Made by a program: the position numbers and the translations under genes | Shown here: in pieces, positions 12,827 through 27,800 of the stretch | Numbering within the stretch: the first letter of the stretch is position 1 | How the letters are laid out: each line of letters starts with the position of its first letter | Assembly (NCBI GenBank): GCA_964036275.1 | Contig: OZ038434.1 | Coordinates: 1,076,560-1,140,559, forward strand | Source of the DNA: Litoditis marina | Lineage: Eukaryota > Nematoda > Chromadorea > Rhabditida > Rhabditidae | DNA: 64,000 nt | Direction: 5' to 3' | The notes under the pieces: model-generated | What the model was told of the DNA's origin: nothing | The model's input: the letters and a program-made list of their open reading frames with translations, nothing else | Database searches by the model: none

Positions 12827-14224
12827 TTGTCTACCTCCGATCGAAATTGATTGCCTACATAATACATTTCCCCCCAATTCAACACAACACATGTTTCATT
12901 TCGAATTTCTGCGGTTTCAGCACATTTCAACGTCTAGACACTTCTCACACAGTTTACCTCTTACTTTATATTTAGTATTGTTCAATCGATAAAATAAGTT
13001 CAAGATTAACATGGTAAAATTTTATCAAACTTAACTCCTACTCTATATTTCTTTTACCACTAACGGAAATCTTACAATACATACCTTTCCATGAAGCCTA
13101 CCCTTCAAATTATACCCTGAATTGAACATTCTATATTTCTGTTCTTATTTTTTTCATTCAAAGTTTTCTCGTAACCTAATAATTCTCAAAACTATTCCGA
13201 ATAGTCATTTCATGGTATTCCTGTTTTCAATCTGTTCTGTTAACCATGTTAGACATGTTAACGTCCTCACACATCCTAACATGACCACTGTTAATGCGTT
13301 AGCCATCAAAGTTAACGTTAATCGTTAACATGAACCGTTAACGACAGCCGTTAACGTGATTACTCCGTCTCACGTGTTTCCGGTTGTTTGAAGTCTGTGC
13401 CCGATTAACATATCCGGGAACACGTTCCATTGTTACGTGTCCACGTTGCCAAGCTCATTTCTATTCTCTCCCAACTTATTCTTGGTCATTTTCAACCAAT
13501 ATGGACTATTCTATGGTCGACTACTATGATTATTATGATTTTTCCAATCCCTGGGTAAGCTCCAAATTTATCTTACCAGAAAATGATACTGTAGCTCCAT
13601 ATTTTAGCTGTAAACAAAGCCATTTTGGTTTCTTCAGCGTTTAAAATCGTCCCACATGATGCAAATTTTTCATGAACTAAAACCGTAAAAAAACCTTCCA
13701 TGGAGATCCTTTTATTTTTTCTCACTTCTCAAAATTTGTTTGAGTTGTTCTAAGATCGTACCGGAAGCGCAATCAAAACCTCCCACGACGTTTTCAAAAA
13801 GTCCAATTGTTGGAAACCGAGAGTACACTTGTATACTATTTCCGGTAGTACAGTAGGCCGTTTTCACAAAGAACACTCAACTCAATTTGATCGTTTCGAT
13901 GCAGTTATTAACCTTACTAACAATGTATGCCTACTTCTCTGATTAACAGTTAATTCTAGTAATTTCATAAGCCCAGAGCTTTTTACATCATCTCCCCCTC
14001 TCTATCGCATTATTTACCTTTCTTTTTATCGCCACTGAACACCACAAAAAATCAATGGGCGAGAGCAGTGAAACGAGGCAAAAAAGTGTTCCGTTTTTGA
14101 TTTCTTGGCAACTTCCTGATGTCTAATCTAGGAATAATACCCACATTCACAGAATGGGAACGCTGTTTTTCGGGGGTATAATAACGTAGGCTTATTGCTC
14201 ATAGGATATTCTCGGAAGTTATGG

Positions 14225-14263
<39 letters not shown>

Positions 14264-15776
14264 GGGGGGGGGGGGAGAGATAACTATATTGTGTTCACCA
14301 ACACAAAGATCAGGCCGAACGCAGTTTCCTGAATAAGTTAGTGGGGTTCCGCTGAAGTTTCGTACTTTGCTCATATATACGTCACTTTTCTACGTGGTTT
14401 TGGACAGTGTACACTTACTTAGTGATGATTGTTTTCGGAGAAAGCCTTTACGACGTATGTTGCCCTATCCCGCTCAGATTACAGTTCCACCCATTGCTCT
14501 TCGGTCAAATTCGTCCAAACTACAACTCACGAATTGTCAGCAACTTTACTAATGATTGTTTTCCGAAGAGAGCTGGTTTCTAGATTATGGAATCACTGTA
14601 TTATGGAATCTTTATATTTTCTTAGCACGTCCCAAAACGACAGGGTTTTAAGACTTACTACGGTAAAGGCTCACAGGGTTTGACGAAAGTTCTTGCGTAG
14701 TATGGTGACGCACGAAACCCCCGATTCTGATTTCTCAAAAAAATTGTTCTTGATTTTTCCGTAGATCCCCTGAAACTATATTGTTTACGCGTTAAAGGCG
14801 GTGTTCGTCCACCTGGTTTGTTGTGTCCATTTTAATGCCCTCAGGCCATAGTTCAGTTACTCCTGCAGAACGATGAACGGCCGAACGCCAGGCACTGCCA
14901 GGCACTCCCCCAGCCTTCCAGGCCCCGCCCACCTCGCAACGGGTGCACGGTTACGCACGGAGAACACCGTTCGCCGCACGGTTTTTATCCCCAGCTATTT
15001 GACACGTGTGTTGTCGGCAAAACGAAGGTCTAGCTAGGTTAAGGGTTCGTTCTTTCCAAGGGGAAACCTATTCGGTGTATGTTGCACTATCTCGCTGTGT
15101 TTGTAGCTTGATCCCGTCACTTTTCGGTCTGAATTCGTAACATTCAGCGCGTAGCGAGAGCAAACTACAACCGATATTTGGCCGTTCCCTATAGTTCAGA
15201 TTACTATGGAAGATAACTACAGGTGACCGATGTATGAATAATGAATGATCTAGGGATGTTTGGCCAAATCGCTTCCGTGAGACATGAAAAGAGCCTTAGT
15301 GACAAGCTAATATCGGATTGGAGATCAGTTCGGTGTGTGTAGTTTGATCGGGCAATCTCATTATGCTTAATTGAGTTGACGCGCTGCTGACGAACGCCTG
15401 TTTCTTGCTTTTTGTTACACTATAGACTGTTACTGCACCTGCGTCTCTCTGTTATGGTACTCTCTCCTCTCCCTCTCTCTTTTTCACTTTCTCTCTTTTT
15501 CTCTCTCGAAACTTTTGATAAAACATAACTGACGAGTGCTTTCTTTCTGAATGGATTTGGACGATCATGTTATAAGTTGCAGTCTGCTTTTTTGTTTCCC
15601 TTGAAAAAATCTAGTGTTGCGTATCCTGATATGAAATCTAACACTTGATACATGATTACATGCACTTGATCACATGCAAGTTGCCCGATGGGATATGTTC
15701 CTTTTTAAAATTAAAATGAACACATACGTAATTATAATAACGATGTTTAGTATTATACTCCCTTGATTCAGATTTT

Positions 15777-15868
<92 letters not shown>

Positions 15869-18800
15869 ACTATCTATCTCTCCATCTATCTATCTCTTTC
15901 TCTCTCAGCCTTTTTTCGCTTACTTCTCTGCTGATCTACCTTTTTCTCTGCAAGTTCTTGTGAATATTTCTCGATTCATCTTTTTTGTCTATTATATTGT
16001 TGGTGTCCATTGGAGGTTTCTCTTTCCTCCCAACAGTACGGCCACTTGATCCAGTGAACTGCGGCCCACTTCACACTTCTTTCGAAATAAAGTTTGTCCA
16101 CTTTAGAATACACGCTTTCTGTAAATTAGCACGCCAACTTTTTGTCTGGCTTTTGTCATCTTTTCTTGATTCTCTCATGAGAACCTCATGAGCATCTCAT
16201 GAACTACCGGCGAACTTAGCAGCATAGCAATCGATAGTATCTCATGAGAAGTCGATGCGATTTTGTTCATGAGATGATCTCATGAGGTTTACGAGTGATT
16301 GCTACCGCGCCCGTCTGACTAACGCTCATTTACATTTACAATATTATATGGTTAGCCTTCACTTTGAACCTAACTCTACTAAAAAAAATTCCCTTCTTAT
16401 ATATTAAATTACAATCATTATTAGAATTAGTCTGAGAATAGCTGTTTCATATTTCCCATGGGTCCTGAACCCACTTGAGGTGTACTTTGGATGATTGGAT
16501 GTAGAATGCATAAAATGCATACGTATTGATTGTTGAATGGAATTAAGTCCTGTAGTTTTGACTCAGTTGGAACTTTGATGTTTCGAAGTGGTTTCATCAA
16601 TCGATAATACCAGATCATATTAGAGAACCAGGATGGTTTTTCACATGTGTTCCGCATTTTTAGTGTTCAATAAATAGAAGGGAGGGGAGCTTTGTTTGCT
16701 TGCGCCCAACGCGCCCGCGTTTTTCATGCGAACTTGCGTTGTTTTCGGGTTCGTAGCTGTGCTTCGAGCGGAGTGTGGGTGGTATAATGGTTAGGGAACT
16801 ACCTCACAGAGAAAATGGCCGTAGGTTCGCGTCCGTGAGCTGGTTCTGACCTTTTACCCGAAATAAATCATGACCGAAAAATAGTTTGTTCTGCTGTGCG
16901 AATGTAGTTTGATCCCGATTGGCAGAGCTCAGAAATCATAATGAACCTACAACTTCCTGTAACTCTAGGTTTTTTTAACTTGAGTTTTCATGATCCCAAC
17001 GCGAACGAATCGTACTCTCTGATGCTTTCTATCTTGTATTCTCCTAGTTTGTATCACGTCATCTTAGTTTTCTTCTCACTCGTTCATTTTGTTCTTGTTC
17101 AGAACCTGGTGCACCTTGTATTTGCTGCAGATCAAACTACAACACTTGAATGTAGTCACTCCCTATATGTGAATACTTCGTTTCATTTATATATTAAATT
17201 ATTATCAATATTCTTTATTTCCAGAACCTGGTGCACCCGATCCCGATCGGCACCAACTTCGGTGTGGCCAGCAACCTGAATGGAATGTCGCCCACGGTGG
17301 CCCTTCCCTATAATCATCAGATGAATCCCGACCAGAATATTATGAAGAACCAGATCAGCAAGGAGAAGGTAGATCAAATGTTCAGGAAATTCTGAAAAAC
17401 GACTCATATTTCCCCGAAATCGTGAAAAATTTGACTAAAAAACAAATTTCTACGGGTTCTTGTTATATACTGTGCAGAATATATTTGACCTATGATTCCT
17501 GAGAAGAGCATACAAAGGAAGTACAAAAGTCAAAAAGGAAAGTATACCGAATTGGCCCAAACACAGATCAAAGATTTCGTAAAAATAAATTTTTCTAAAA
17601 TATAAAGAAACTTCATTATATATTAAGCATAATTAGACATGATGAGTTAAGTTATTACACTCCATTTATAGGCTAATGAACGGAAAGCTCGAAAGGAGAA
17701 GGAGAACCAAGTGAATGCCGGGGACGCGCACCAGACTCCGCCCCTTTCTGTCGCGGACGGTCGTGCCGCGCAGGAGGTACGCGACACTCAATACATTTAA
17801 ATTTCAGCGGAATATCGGCTACTGGGACATCTGAACGATTTTTCATCGTTGAAGCGTATAATTTACAATTTACGATTATTAAACAAAGCGATGTCATGAG
17901 TGTTTGAGTGAGACTGAGCGATGTTCTCTGTGCCTGGGCCCGGCCTATAGTGTTCTTCATTCCTACGCCACTTACACGTGGTACCGAAGCCTGGATGCTT
18001 CCATGGGGTAACTATGGAGTTTCCAGCCAGCTGGTATGGGTCTAGATTGGTATGAAAGTAACAATGATCATGGTAATTGGTGTAATCAGATTGAGGGGTG
18101 AAGTTAACATTGCGGTGTCAATAAAAACCTGAATGGGGATGGAGTATCAATGTGTCAAGAATGGGCAGATTGGGTAGAATGGGCAGATTGGGTAGAATGG
18201 GTAGAATGGGTGAAAGACTCCCATTATGAATTCCAGTTGGCGAATCCAGTATTGTGTTCTGGTTGTTTTCGGACACATGTCTTCACACTCTGGCTTGCTC
18301 TCCATCATCTTCTCAGTGTATCAGGTTGCACATTCACTCCACCTTGATGTTTCTGCTAGGTTTTTGATTCTCCTGGTGCGATTTGGTGATAAAAGTATTC
18401 AAATTCACACATTTTTCTCAGAAAAAGTGAAGATAATAACAATTATCAGCTGAAATGACTGTTAGAATAGTTCTCAAGTAGTTGTGCAGCGTTTACAGCC
18501 AACTGGTAGATTTCCAAGCTTCCGGATCAAACTTTCTGTCACAGTGCTGCAGTATTGTAACTTTCACGAAACCTCGAAAAGAGATCTGAAAGTCTACCAG
18601 TCGTGGTAACATATATGATGCATTTTGCTACATTAATATTGAATGAATCTTCTCTCTAAAGTTCCCCCTTCTTTTTTCTGCTGTGTTCCAACTTTTTAGT
18701 TCGTCCGCAGCTATGCCCTCCTTTCACTATGCGAGCGTTCCATCTCAAGGCCGCGCCGCGAAACAACGCATATATAACCGGCAGCTGGGCCGCGGTTCAC

Positions 18801-21800
18801 TCGCGGTACTTGCTAACTGACCGCAGCTGCCACCTGCCGGCTACCGGTACACTATCCGCAGGCTCTGGGCACAATGTCGCTGCAAATGATATTGAAGGCA
18901 CTCATGGTAGGTGTTTGCTGTTTGTTCATGTACATATAGATGTATGTTGATTGATTATTCACTTCACGAACCCTATTAAAATACTGAGAACGACCTTGCC
19001 GATTATCGTTGGTTTATTGATTTTCAAAAAAATCACTAATTTAAGAACTGAGGTGTAGATGCAAAAAGTTTTCTGATACTCAAGAATCAGAAAGATTCAT
19101 TATTTAGGGGGAGGGGCATAATACACTTCTAACATGTACTAAATTTGATAACTTTTTTTGTTTTATTTGCGGTAGGGCACCTCGACCTACACGTCTATCA
19201 CGTAATGTTTTTCACATTTGTTTGTAATTTGCTATCAGCTGTTAGCGAGTGGTTTACGCATGGCTCTTTCTATTTCGCCCACCTTCAACATTACATGATC
19301 GTTATTTATTGATTAAACTAAAAAAAACTGGATCGTTACTTATTGATTAAACTGAAAAAAACCGGATCGTTATTCATTGATTAAACTGATAAAAGTGAAT
19401 GCTTCCACATAGTTGAATATATACATCTGTCTGGACTACGGTACATTATGTCATTCGATTGTTGTTATAACCTGGGTTTTGCATATAATAACTAGAGGTT
19501 AAGTGCCGCAATCCTCTTTTTTTCTCCCTCTCTCTTGATGGAGAAGTCGGCTGGTACGAGAGAGTGTGGGAACGGCAGATACGCAGACCGGCAGCTATTG
19601 CGAGAGAGCGCAGGAACGGCAGGAACGGCAGAAACGTAGACGGGTAGCTAGTGCGAGAGAGTGTGGGAACGGCAGAGACGCAGACCGGCTGTCCTGTTTT
19701 GTTGCGACTCACGCTGGCTGTTCTTTTTTTCGCAATCGAACACCCGTTCTGTTTCCGACCAGCTCGCTGGCTCCTATTGATTTGTTGGTTAACTGGAAAG
19801 TTGAGAATAGGGATAAATATAGAGATTATAGTGGGAAACTCAGATTTCAGGTGAAAACAAAAGAATGTCTGAGTGTTTTCCGGGTAGTATCTACCCCTTT
19901 CGTCAATATTTTGTACCCGGAACCTTGGCGCCGTTCACTTTTTGCCATTTGGGACACAAAGTGCAACCTTTTTGTGCACTCGGCGCGCACGAAGGCGTGG
20001 GAAACGACTGAAAAACGTGGGAACCCCGGGATACTCCTTGGAACTGGGCGCCAACTGGCGCGGCTGGGGCGCCCATTGGCGCCATTCAATGAAAATGACA
20101 TGTAGCACAGGCGTTTTGGAGGTTACCTACCATGATTTTGTGTAAATTAGTTGGCTAATAGATTCAAAAATTTCTATCTACGTGTTTGTTGTAAATAATT
20201 GGGTGATGTTTTATGATCACCCTGGTCGAGTGAATATAATCGAACGGTATGTACCGAAAATGCTGACGCGGCGATAAGTTCGTATCTTTTACCCGATTAG
20301 AAGCAAAGATATGAAGAAACAGAAAACGTCAGAAATGGACGATTGGACCTGAACACGAACCAAATGTTTCTTACAATAGTTCATTTAGGAGCTCCTATAT
20401 AGAAGTTTTAACGATGAAGTGATTAACACCTCGAATGGTGAACTTTGAAAGAAGAATTTGTGTTTAAGTGTTTTAGTGTTTGTGGAAGTAACTGGTTTAG
20501 TTGAACAAAAGTAAACGCAGCACAATTGCGAGCACTTGCGTGAAACGCCGATGTGGTACACAGCGGTAGGTGAGATCTACAGTATACTTGTCCTATCACT
20601 GGGCGCAGACAATCATTGAATGCGGTTGTACTCGCAAAAGTCGCCCCTCACGGCATTTTCTGGTAATTTTTCGAGCGGTTCGCCCTGAATTTGTTTATCA
20701 CATGTGGTTGTTGACGACGAGGTGCCCAGAATGAACCACACATCGAGCCACGCTGCTGTCAACATGGAAATAATAACGGCAATCCGCCGAGATATCTCGA
20801 ATAACACGTGAAAAACAGTAAGTAGTACAGATCAAGAGAAAGATATAGTTTTCAGCCAACTGATTCATTTTAATTTACTATATTTTAGTTAATACTTTCT
20901 CGATTAAATTCAATGCATATTGATTTGGTTCGAGTATGACGAACTTTCCCGATTACTTCGCGATAAACCTCCCTTTTTTTGACTTCAGTGTACTGCTAGC
21001 TGCGGAATAGAAGAAAATCGTTCTCAATAATGTTTATTTCCCTCTTTGGCAAAATTACACAAACAACTATATGGAATGTGAGCAAGTAGGCGTAGTTTTT
21101 TTCGTTAGGTCAAAAGTGAAGTGCGTAGATCAGACTGTAAATCAAGAAGCGAGAATTATGGCACACTTCTTCAGTTTCCTCTCTGAGAGTTGTTGGCTAA
21201 AACAGCCAAAAGTAGCATTCCCTCATGATCACAAAGATCGAAAATCGGCTAAATTTCCGGTTGGCGCGCGCACCTCGCGCGCACTTTACGAGCAAAGTAT
21301 TCGGCGCTTTTCCTGTTTTCTGCTGTCATTCCACATAGAAGGGGGGGGGGGGGGGGGGGGAGGGAATAAAGTCACAGTTTCCCACCCCTTTTATCGATCG
21401 ATAATTAGTGGAACATGCACTGCAGTTGTAATGAAAGAGGAACAACAGAAGAAAATATGATAATGGAAAGAACCTTGCGCCATAGTCATCGTGACATGGT
21501 TTCAGAGAAGGTAGATCAGAACTCGCAGCTTTCTCCTCATCTCTCCCCCGCCCTATCTCTCTCTCTTTTTTCCTCTCTTGCTCTCCCTCTCTCTCTTTCC
21601 CTCTATATCCCCCTCATCAAGCACATCCAGCTGGCCAGTTTTCGATGGTGTTCGGGTCAGAGTTCAGTTAGTTTTTTCGCCTCCGCTCCCTCGCCGATTG
21701 TGTATTTTTTGCTGCCTTGCGCCGTTCGGGCTGTAAACTCACATAGGGCGCCAATCAGAAATATCTATGTTCCTCACACCGGGTCTCTTTCTGTTTTTCT

Positions 21801-24800
21801 CTCTCGGTTTCTTTTTCTCTATCTCTCTCTTGACATCTTTCTTTCTCTATCTCTATCTCTGTCCTCGCCATATACCTAATTTCGATATGGAAAGTTAACC
21901 AGAACGTATTTTTCTGTTTCCTTTTGCATGTAATAATGCCTTCTATTTCGCAATACATCTCTATTTATTCTAGTCTTTGTTGGTTCCTGGTTCAGTTTTC
22001 CTTTATTGTTGCCGTTCGCCTCTCCCCCTACCTGAACGTTGATTGTATTCCGATAAGGCGAGAAAAGGTTAAGATAAGGGGACAGTTTTTGGTGGAAACC
22101 CATAGCCCCTTAGGCACAATATGCAAGTATCCAGTGCCATTTCGGTTCAGTTTACATATTTTCTTAGAGTTTCTTCTGTTGATGCTTTGAATCATACTGC
22201 ATTTTTTTCAAGATTACTCTGAAAACCATTTGTGTACAGTCAGCTAAGATTGGGCTCGAAATGTAACTAAAAGATACACGTGTTCCTTGTAATTATCTGC
22301 TAACTTTGTATATTTCTATACAGTTCATTTCTGTTTGCAATCTATATAGCTTGCTTTTTACAAAGCAGCGGCTGTCACTTCTTACCATCTTTGTAGTTTG
22401 ATCCCGTTTCTTCAATTCAGATCAAATCGGTCGATTCAGATCAAACTACAAAAGTATTTCGGTCACTCCCTGCATACAAACTGTGACAGTTTGTTTAGTC
22501 AGACCACTTTTTGTCGCTTTTTGCTGCAGATGCAAAAAAGAGTCTATGGCCCGAAACAGGGGGTGGTGTTGTGTGAGCAATTCGATCAAACAGTCTTTTT
22601 GTGCATGCGGTCATTTTCAAGTGCTCGGAGCTAAGCAATGTTTCTGGTACTTTGCAACGTTTTCTTCTGCAAATAGTGTTCATCTTTTGACAAACATCTT
22701 TTTATTTGAGAGAAAAAACCAGATTTCTTGTTTTGGAACCGTTAAAGTTTGACCACAACGGTTCTGATGTACTGTGTCTTTTGGCTCTGATTTGGCTACA
22801 CAAGACTCATACTTTTTTGATGCTCAATATGTCGAGTTCGCTATTTTATATGGAGTTGGTTTTTTCATGGCTTGAGGCCATATGGTGTATTGTCCTATTT
22901 CGCTGTGTTTGTGGCTTGATCTCGTTGCTTTGAGTGGGAACTGAATAATCGAGTGTCGCTAGAGCAAACTACAACTTAGCCATGGTCATCATGTACGTAA
23001 GCGCATGTTCACTGTATGAATGTCCACTTGAAGCCGTTAGTTGAGGCCATGCTTCACCAGCTGGCAGCTTCCATCTGTCAACTATGGAAGTGCGTTGTGC
23101 CAACTTGTTTCCTACCACCTACCGCACTGCTAAGTGTATTGTGTATGTCTCACACTGCTCTTCCTACTTGTAGTGTTTTTGTCTGCGTCCCTAGCCCTCG
23201 TTCTCTCCCGTACTTCCAACAGTGTCTAGCCAGTCTGACTCTCTGCCCCTCAACCCACAACTGTTTTCTCTCTCTATCACCCACCCATCCTTACCATATA
23301 CCAGCCAGTCTATACTTTATATCAACCCCCTACCGTCTGCTAATGATCAATCGATACCTATTCGCTGGCTGCAATTACTTTATTAGATGATCTACTGCCA
23401 TGCTATATCACGACGTGTACAGCACCGTTTTCGTGAGTTGTATTTTCTCTCGCCGCGACGACACAGCGGCAAATCGGGGTTACAGTAGGCTGATCCTGTG
23501 TGCGCGCGATTGGCGCACAGCGGTAGGCGGAATATATCGGAAATGGAATAAATTCATTGTTACCTAGACAATGCTATATTGATTTGTATGAGTCTGGCAT
23601 GGGTGCGATGGTTCTTGTGAAGACAACTATAGTTTGTAGTTTGAAGTTTCATCACTCTCACAATTGGATGAAATATGGGAGATGTGGCAATGATTATTGT
23701 TCTTGGGGAGGTTTGCATTGGCATGGGAGGTTTGGGATTAGCTGGTTTTCTGATAATCAGAAAACGGGGTGATCTATAGAATCGGTAATGTTTTTTAGAG
23801 TTGTTGTCAAGCAAACCTTGTTTTGTTGCGTGGTCTTTTCATTGCACAAGATGTTAGAGTAGAATGTATACTACTGTTTCCTAGCATTCTACTTGGAACA
23901 CACAAAACAGATGATAATTATTTTGTTCACACCAAAAATAACGTTGTTTATTCGATATACAATCTCTTTTTTTTCTTCAAAAAATCATGGTTACGGAGGC
24001 AGAAAGTAAAGTTACTATTTCAAACTTACAAACCTACTTTGCATACGGATCATATGTTTCAGTCTGTTTTGGCATGTTTAAGTACCGTGGGGTACCTGAA
24101 CTAGCTTTCCATTCTGTCCTCCTTTAAAGGACTAAGTGCAGTTCGATCCCGAAGAGAGTGTATCCTGTGCGCGTGTCCTTCCCCTGTTCATACTCGCAGT
24201 GTTCCCATTCCCGAGGAACCTGTTTTTTCCTGTCGCCAATTTGAATTTCCTTCCAAGATCTTTCGTTTTGATGCAAAAGATACGTAAAGTTGAATTTTTG
24301 CAGCTATTCATTTCAAATAAATCAGTTTTTCAACTTCCAAAAACTAAAAACGTTACTATTCCATGTCCTTCTCTGAACAGTTTGCCGCGATTTCATAACT
24401 TTATCTGGAATAATGCAACCTACCTTATTACCTGTTTTTATTTCTATTTCTCTCTCATAGATAGTGATAGGTGCATCTATCTGACCCGACTATAAACTGG
24501 TCTTTTGGTCGGCTTCCGATTGGTCAACTTGCACTTCTGTCTAATTAGGCCACGCCCCTATTACACGTGATTACTGTACTCATCCTAATGAACCCCGAAA
24601 CGTGGGGCGACTTGTTGGAAGCTCCATTAAATCATTAGTTTCCCCAAAATATACATTTTTACCAGTTTTGTATCTGGTTACCCAGTTGAAACACTTGATT
24701 TTCAATAAATTTCTGTGGACAACAAAGTCGCCTCACGCGTGTGAATGCCAATGACGAGCAGTGATCACTTCCCACAACATGACTATTTTTGTGTCGTTTC

Positions 24801-27800
24801 CCACTTGGGTGGTCTGTTGTTTTGTGGTCTTCCATGTTCTTACTCTCGTTCTCTATCTCTCTATCTCTCCCCCTTTATGTGTATGTTTGCCTCCAGAATG
24901 TGTAAATATTTTCTGGCAATACTCGTCTGTTAGTGTCTAGAGAGCGAAATTGAGGGGAGGGACGGGGTTACTGACTTTGACTAGAAGGCAAGTAACCGAA
25001 TGTTTTTGACTAGGGGGTAAGTAACCGAATGGTTTAGCTAGGGCGCAAAGAACCAAAAAAGTTCCGATCCGTTTTGGTGCAAATTAGAAGTTGTGTATGA
25101 TGACTACACTCTAATTGGGTCACATCCTAGCAGATTTGCTAGTATGACATCATCGAACAGTTGAACTACCGCATACTTAGACAGTCAAGTCATCAGTCCC
25201 CCCACTAAACTATAGCTGAGTTCCATTTGAACCCAAATTCAACTTTATCATAGAACTGGCTACTGGTAGAAAATATTATTTTTCTCAGTCATTACGTTGA
25301 AAATTGAACTTTTTTAACTCTGTAAAAGTTGTGTTAAACTGCAATGCTGAAGTGGTGATGGGGTTAGCGGTAACACGAAATGTGAGGGACTATTTGGAGT
25401 GTATCGTATCTATCTTTTCCTTTCTGCGCTCTCTCCGTAGGCACACTCTTTCTCTCTCCCATTCTACAATTTTATAACTGCGCACTGTGTTGGAATCGTG
25501 TGATGTCATCTTGATGTCACTATGAAAACTGTTCCAACAAAAATCTAACGTGGTAAAACGTGTTTCATTTCATTTATACAGTCTGTTCTTTGGGGTATCT
25601 CGTGCATTTGTGAACTGTGATGTTCACTAGTAATTGTCTGTCTAGCACCTTCTCAGAGTGCTTGTGAAAAGTTGTAAAAGTATTTCTTCTCTACTGTTTA
25701 CTTTCTTCAATACTACACCATATGCCGCTACAAAACAATGGTGAATAATCTCATAGACAGTTTTTTGTTTGCTTTTAACGATAGCAGTAGTATAAGGCGT
25801 TGATAAGCAATACAACTTGAGTGGGAGTGGGGATGTTTCTATCAAAATGTGTACTTATTTCGTACGACTTTTCTAATCTTTCCCCGGATGCAGATGGGAT
25901 TGAGTTAGCGGTGACCGAATCCTCGTTGTAGTGTGATATCGGTACAGAATCACCCTACAAACGTACCGGGGTAGGGCAACATACACGGTAAAGGCTTGCT
26001 TCGGGAACAGCAAACCCTATAAACAACTGGAAATGAAGGTTGAAAGCATAAATCGTTATCGAATGTGTACATTTGGTTCATCGAAAAACGCTGTAGTACA
26101 CTTGATCATCGCGAAATTCTCTCAAGTTGAAGTATTCCATTCTGGTCCCCCCTCAAGTCGGTTGTAGCTTGAAGTTGAGCTTGACGTTCTATCTTTACAA
26201 ACAGGAACAAAATATGGCTAGATTTACCCCCCTATCCAACATAATCTATATTTCCCTCTACTTTCGAGTTCTTTTCCTATACTCTCCATTCAACCTCCCT
26301 CCCTCCCCCAGGGCGATGTTTTGCTCATTTTTACCACTACAAATCGATGGCGACACGACAAAAAATAATGCCACCTCAGCTGTTTTCCACTTTTCACACT
26401 ATACATTAGCATACGTCAGCCAACTAGATAAAAAACAGAATGACATAGTTGGCGCCTTAGTCACAACCTCATTGGAGTACAGTACACAAAGTGATAAGGG
26501 ATTCTTACTTGACATAGAGGTAAACGGTTAAGGAGGTTATGCTTTGGCGTTACTACTATACTATAAAGTTATGAATTTTCGACGTGAAGAAAACTGGATA
26601 CTAGTGGTAATAATAGTAATAATAACGAGGAACATGAGTTGTGCACTAGGCGCCTAGGCGACTCCAAGTTCGGTACACTACATTGTTACGCACTGGTGAT
26701 CTGACCGCATGTCATGTATGGATGGTACCTAAACTTCTCATTCTTCATTTCTACTTGACTATTCAAACATCCCATTACGTTTCCCTAATTTCTTGGCATC
26801 TAGGTGACTCTAACTCTATTGTGAACGTCATTTTGCTTTACGAACCACGATCGACATCTGAATCATAGAACTACGTGGGGGATTAGTTCCAGCTAAGTTT
26901 TGGCGGTTTCCACGCTCCAGCTGGATTTACGTCGTCACCTTCTCAGAATTAATTGTTTACACAAAATGACGTTGGGATACACGTGGGCCTCGTTCATCTG
27001 TGCTCAGGGTATATAGTCTTAGCCCGAATTCCAGGCCCTACCCGATTAGTCTAATCTGATCACCAAAACAATCCCCCCCCCCTAACGTGCCCCCCCCCCC
27101 CCCCCCCCCATATACGTCGTGTCGTCGTTGCTTCATGAGCCGCTGCTGCCTACGCCGCGCCGACACACGTGGCCAATCGGTTGCGTCTCTCGATTCCCGC
27201 ACTCTCTCCTCTGTCTCCAACTTGTTTTTCACATTCTGTGCCCTGCCGGCTCTGCAGGCTCCCTCATCATGCCGATGTTGTTTTCGACTGTGTGTGCATG
27301 CGTCCCTGGCGCGCGCGTAGCCAGCACCTAGACGACTTGGTGTCCGCACCGCGCCGCTCCTCGCGACTTTTGGCCCCAGCCGCGCGTCAATCCTCTGACT
27401 CATTACCGTAACGCCTCTGTCCCTCCTGCATTGTTTCATTGTCTATTTTTTCGGGCTTTCTGTTTGGTCCAAATTGGTCGAACCTTTCATTCCAATCATT
27501 CAACCCCAGTTGACTGATCCATACATCACTTTTTACGTGAGCTCTTCATTTACGTGTAGTATTAGTAGTATCAAACACCAGCCTATGAGCCATGTAGTCT
27601 GGAAAGCCCTTCTCGGCATTATGTTGTTATGCCGAACTTCAATCGATACTTCTCATTCCTAGATGTCCTAGATGGATTGTTGTTATTTTATATCTTGTTC
27701 CAAGTAGTGTTTCTGTTACAATCAGCTCTGCTGTATAACGAATTCTTCTTATCACATTTTTTTGTTCTCCGTAGCTAGTCACGCTTTCTTTTTCCATTCA

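Noticed and set aside
19566..20105. 179-codon plus-strand frame
   Set aside because: No ATG except the last residues, crosses a tandem repeat, no domain, no matching splice sites.
20613..20807. 64-codon minus-strand frame resembling a secreted peptide
   Set aside because: Starts with GTG; the internal ATG leaves a poor signal peptide and there is no family match.
23016..23390. 124-codon frame starting with ATG
   Set aside because: Low-complexity Ser/Pro/Cys/Leu composition, no acceptor, donor or domain.
27038..27439. 133-codon minus-strand frame
   Set aside because: In a GC-rich island where stops are rare; composition is Arg-rich and repetitive, with poly-Gly from a C run.
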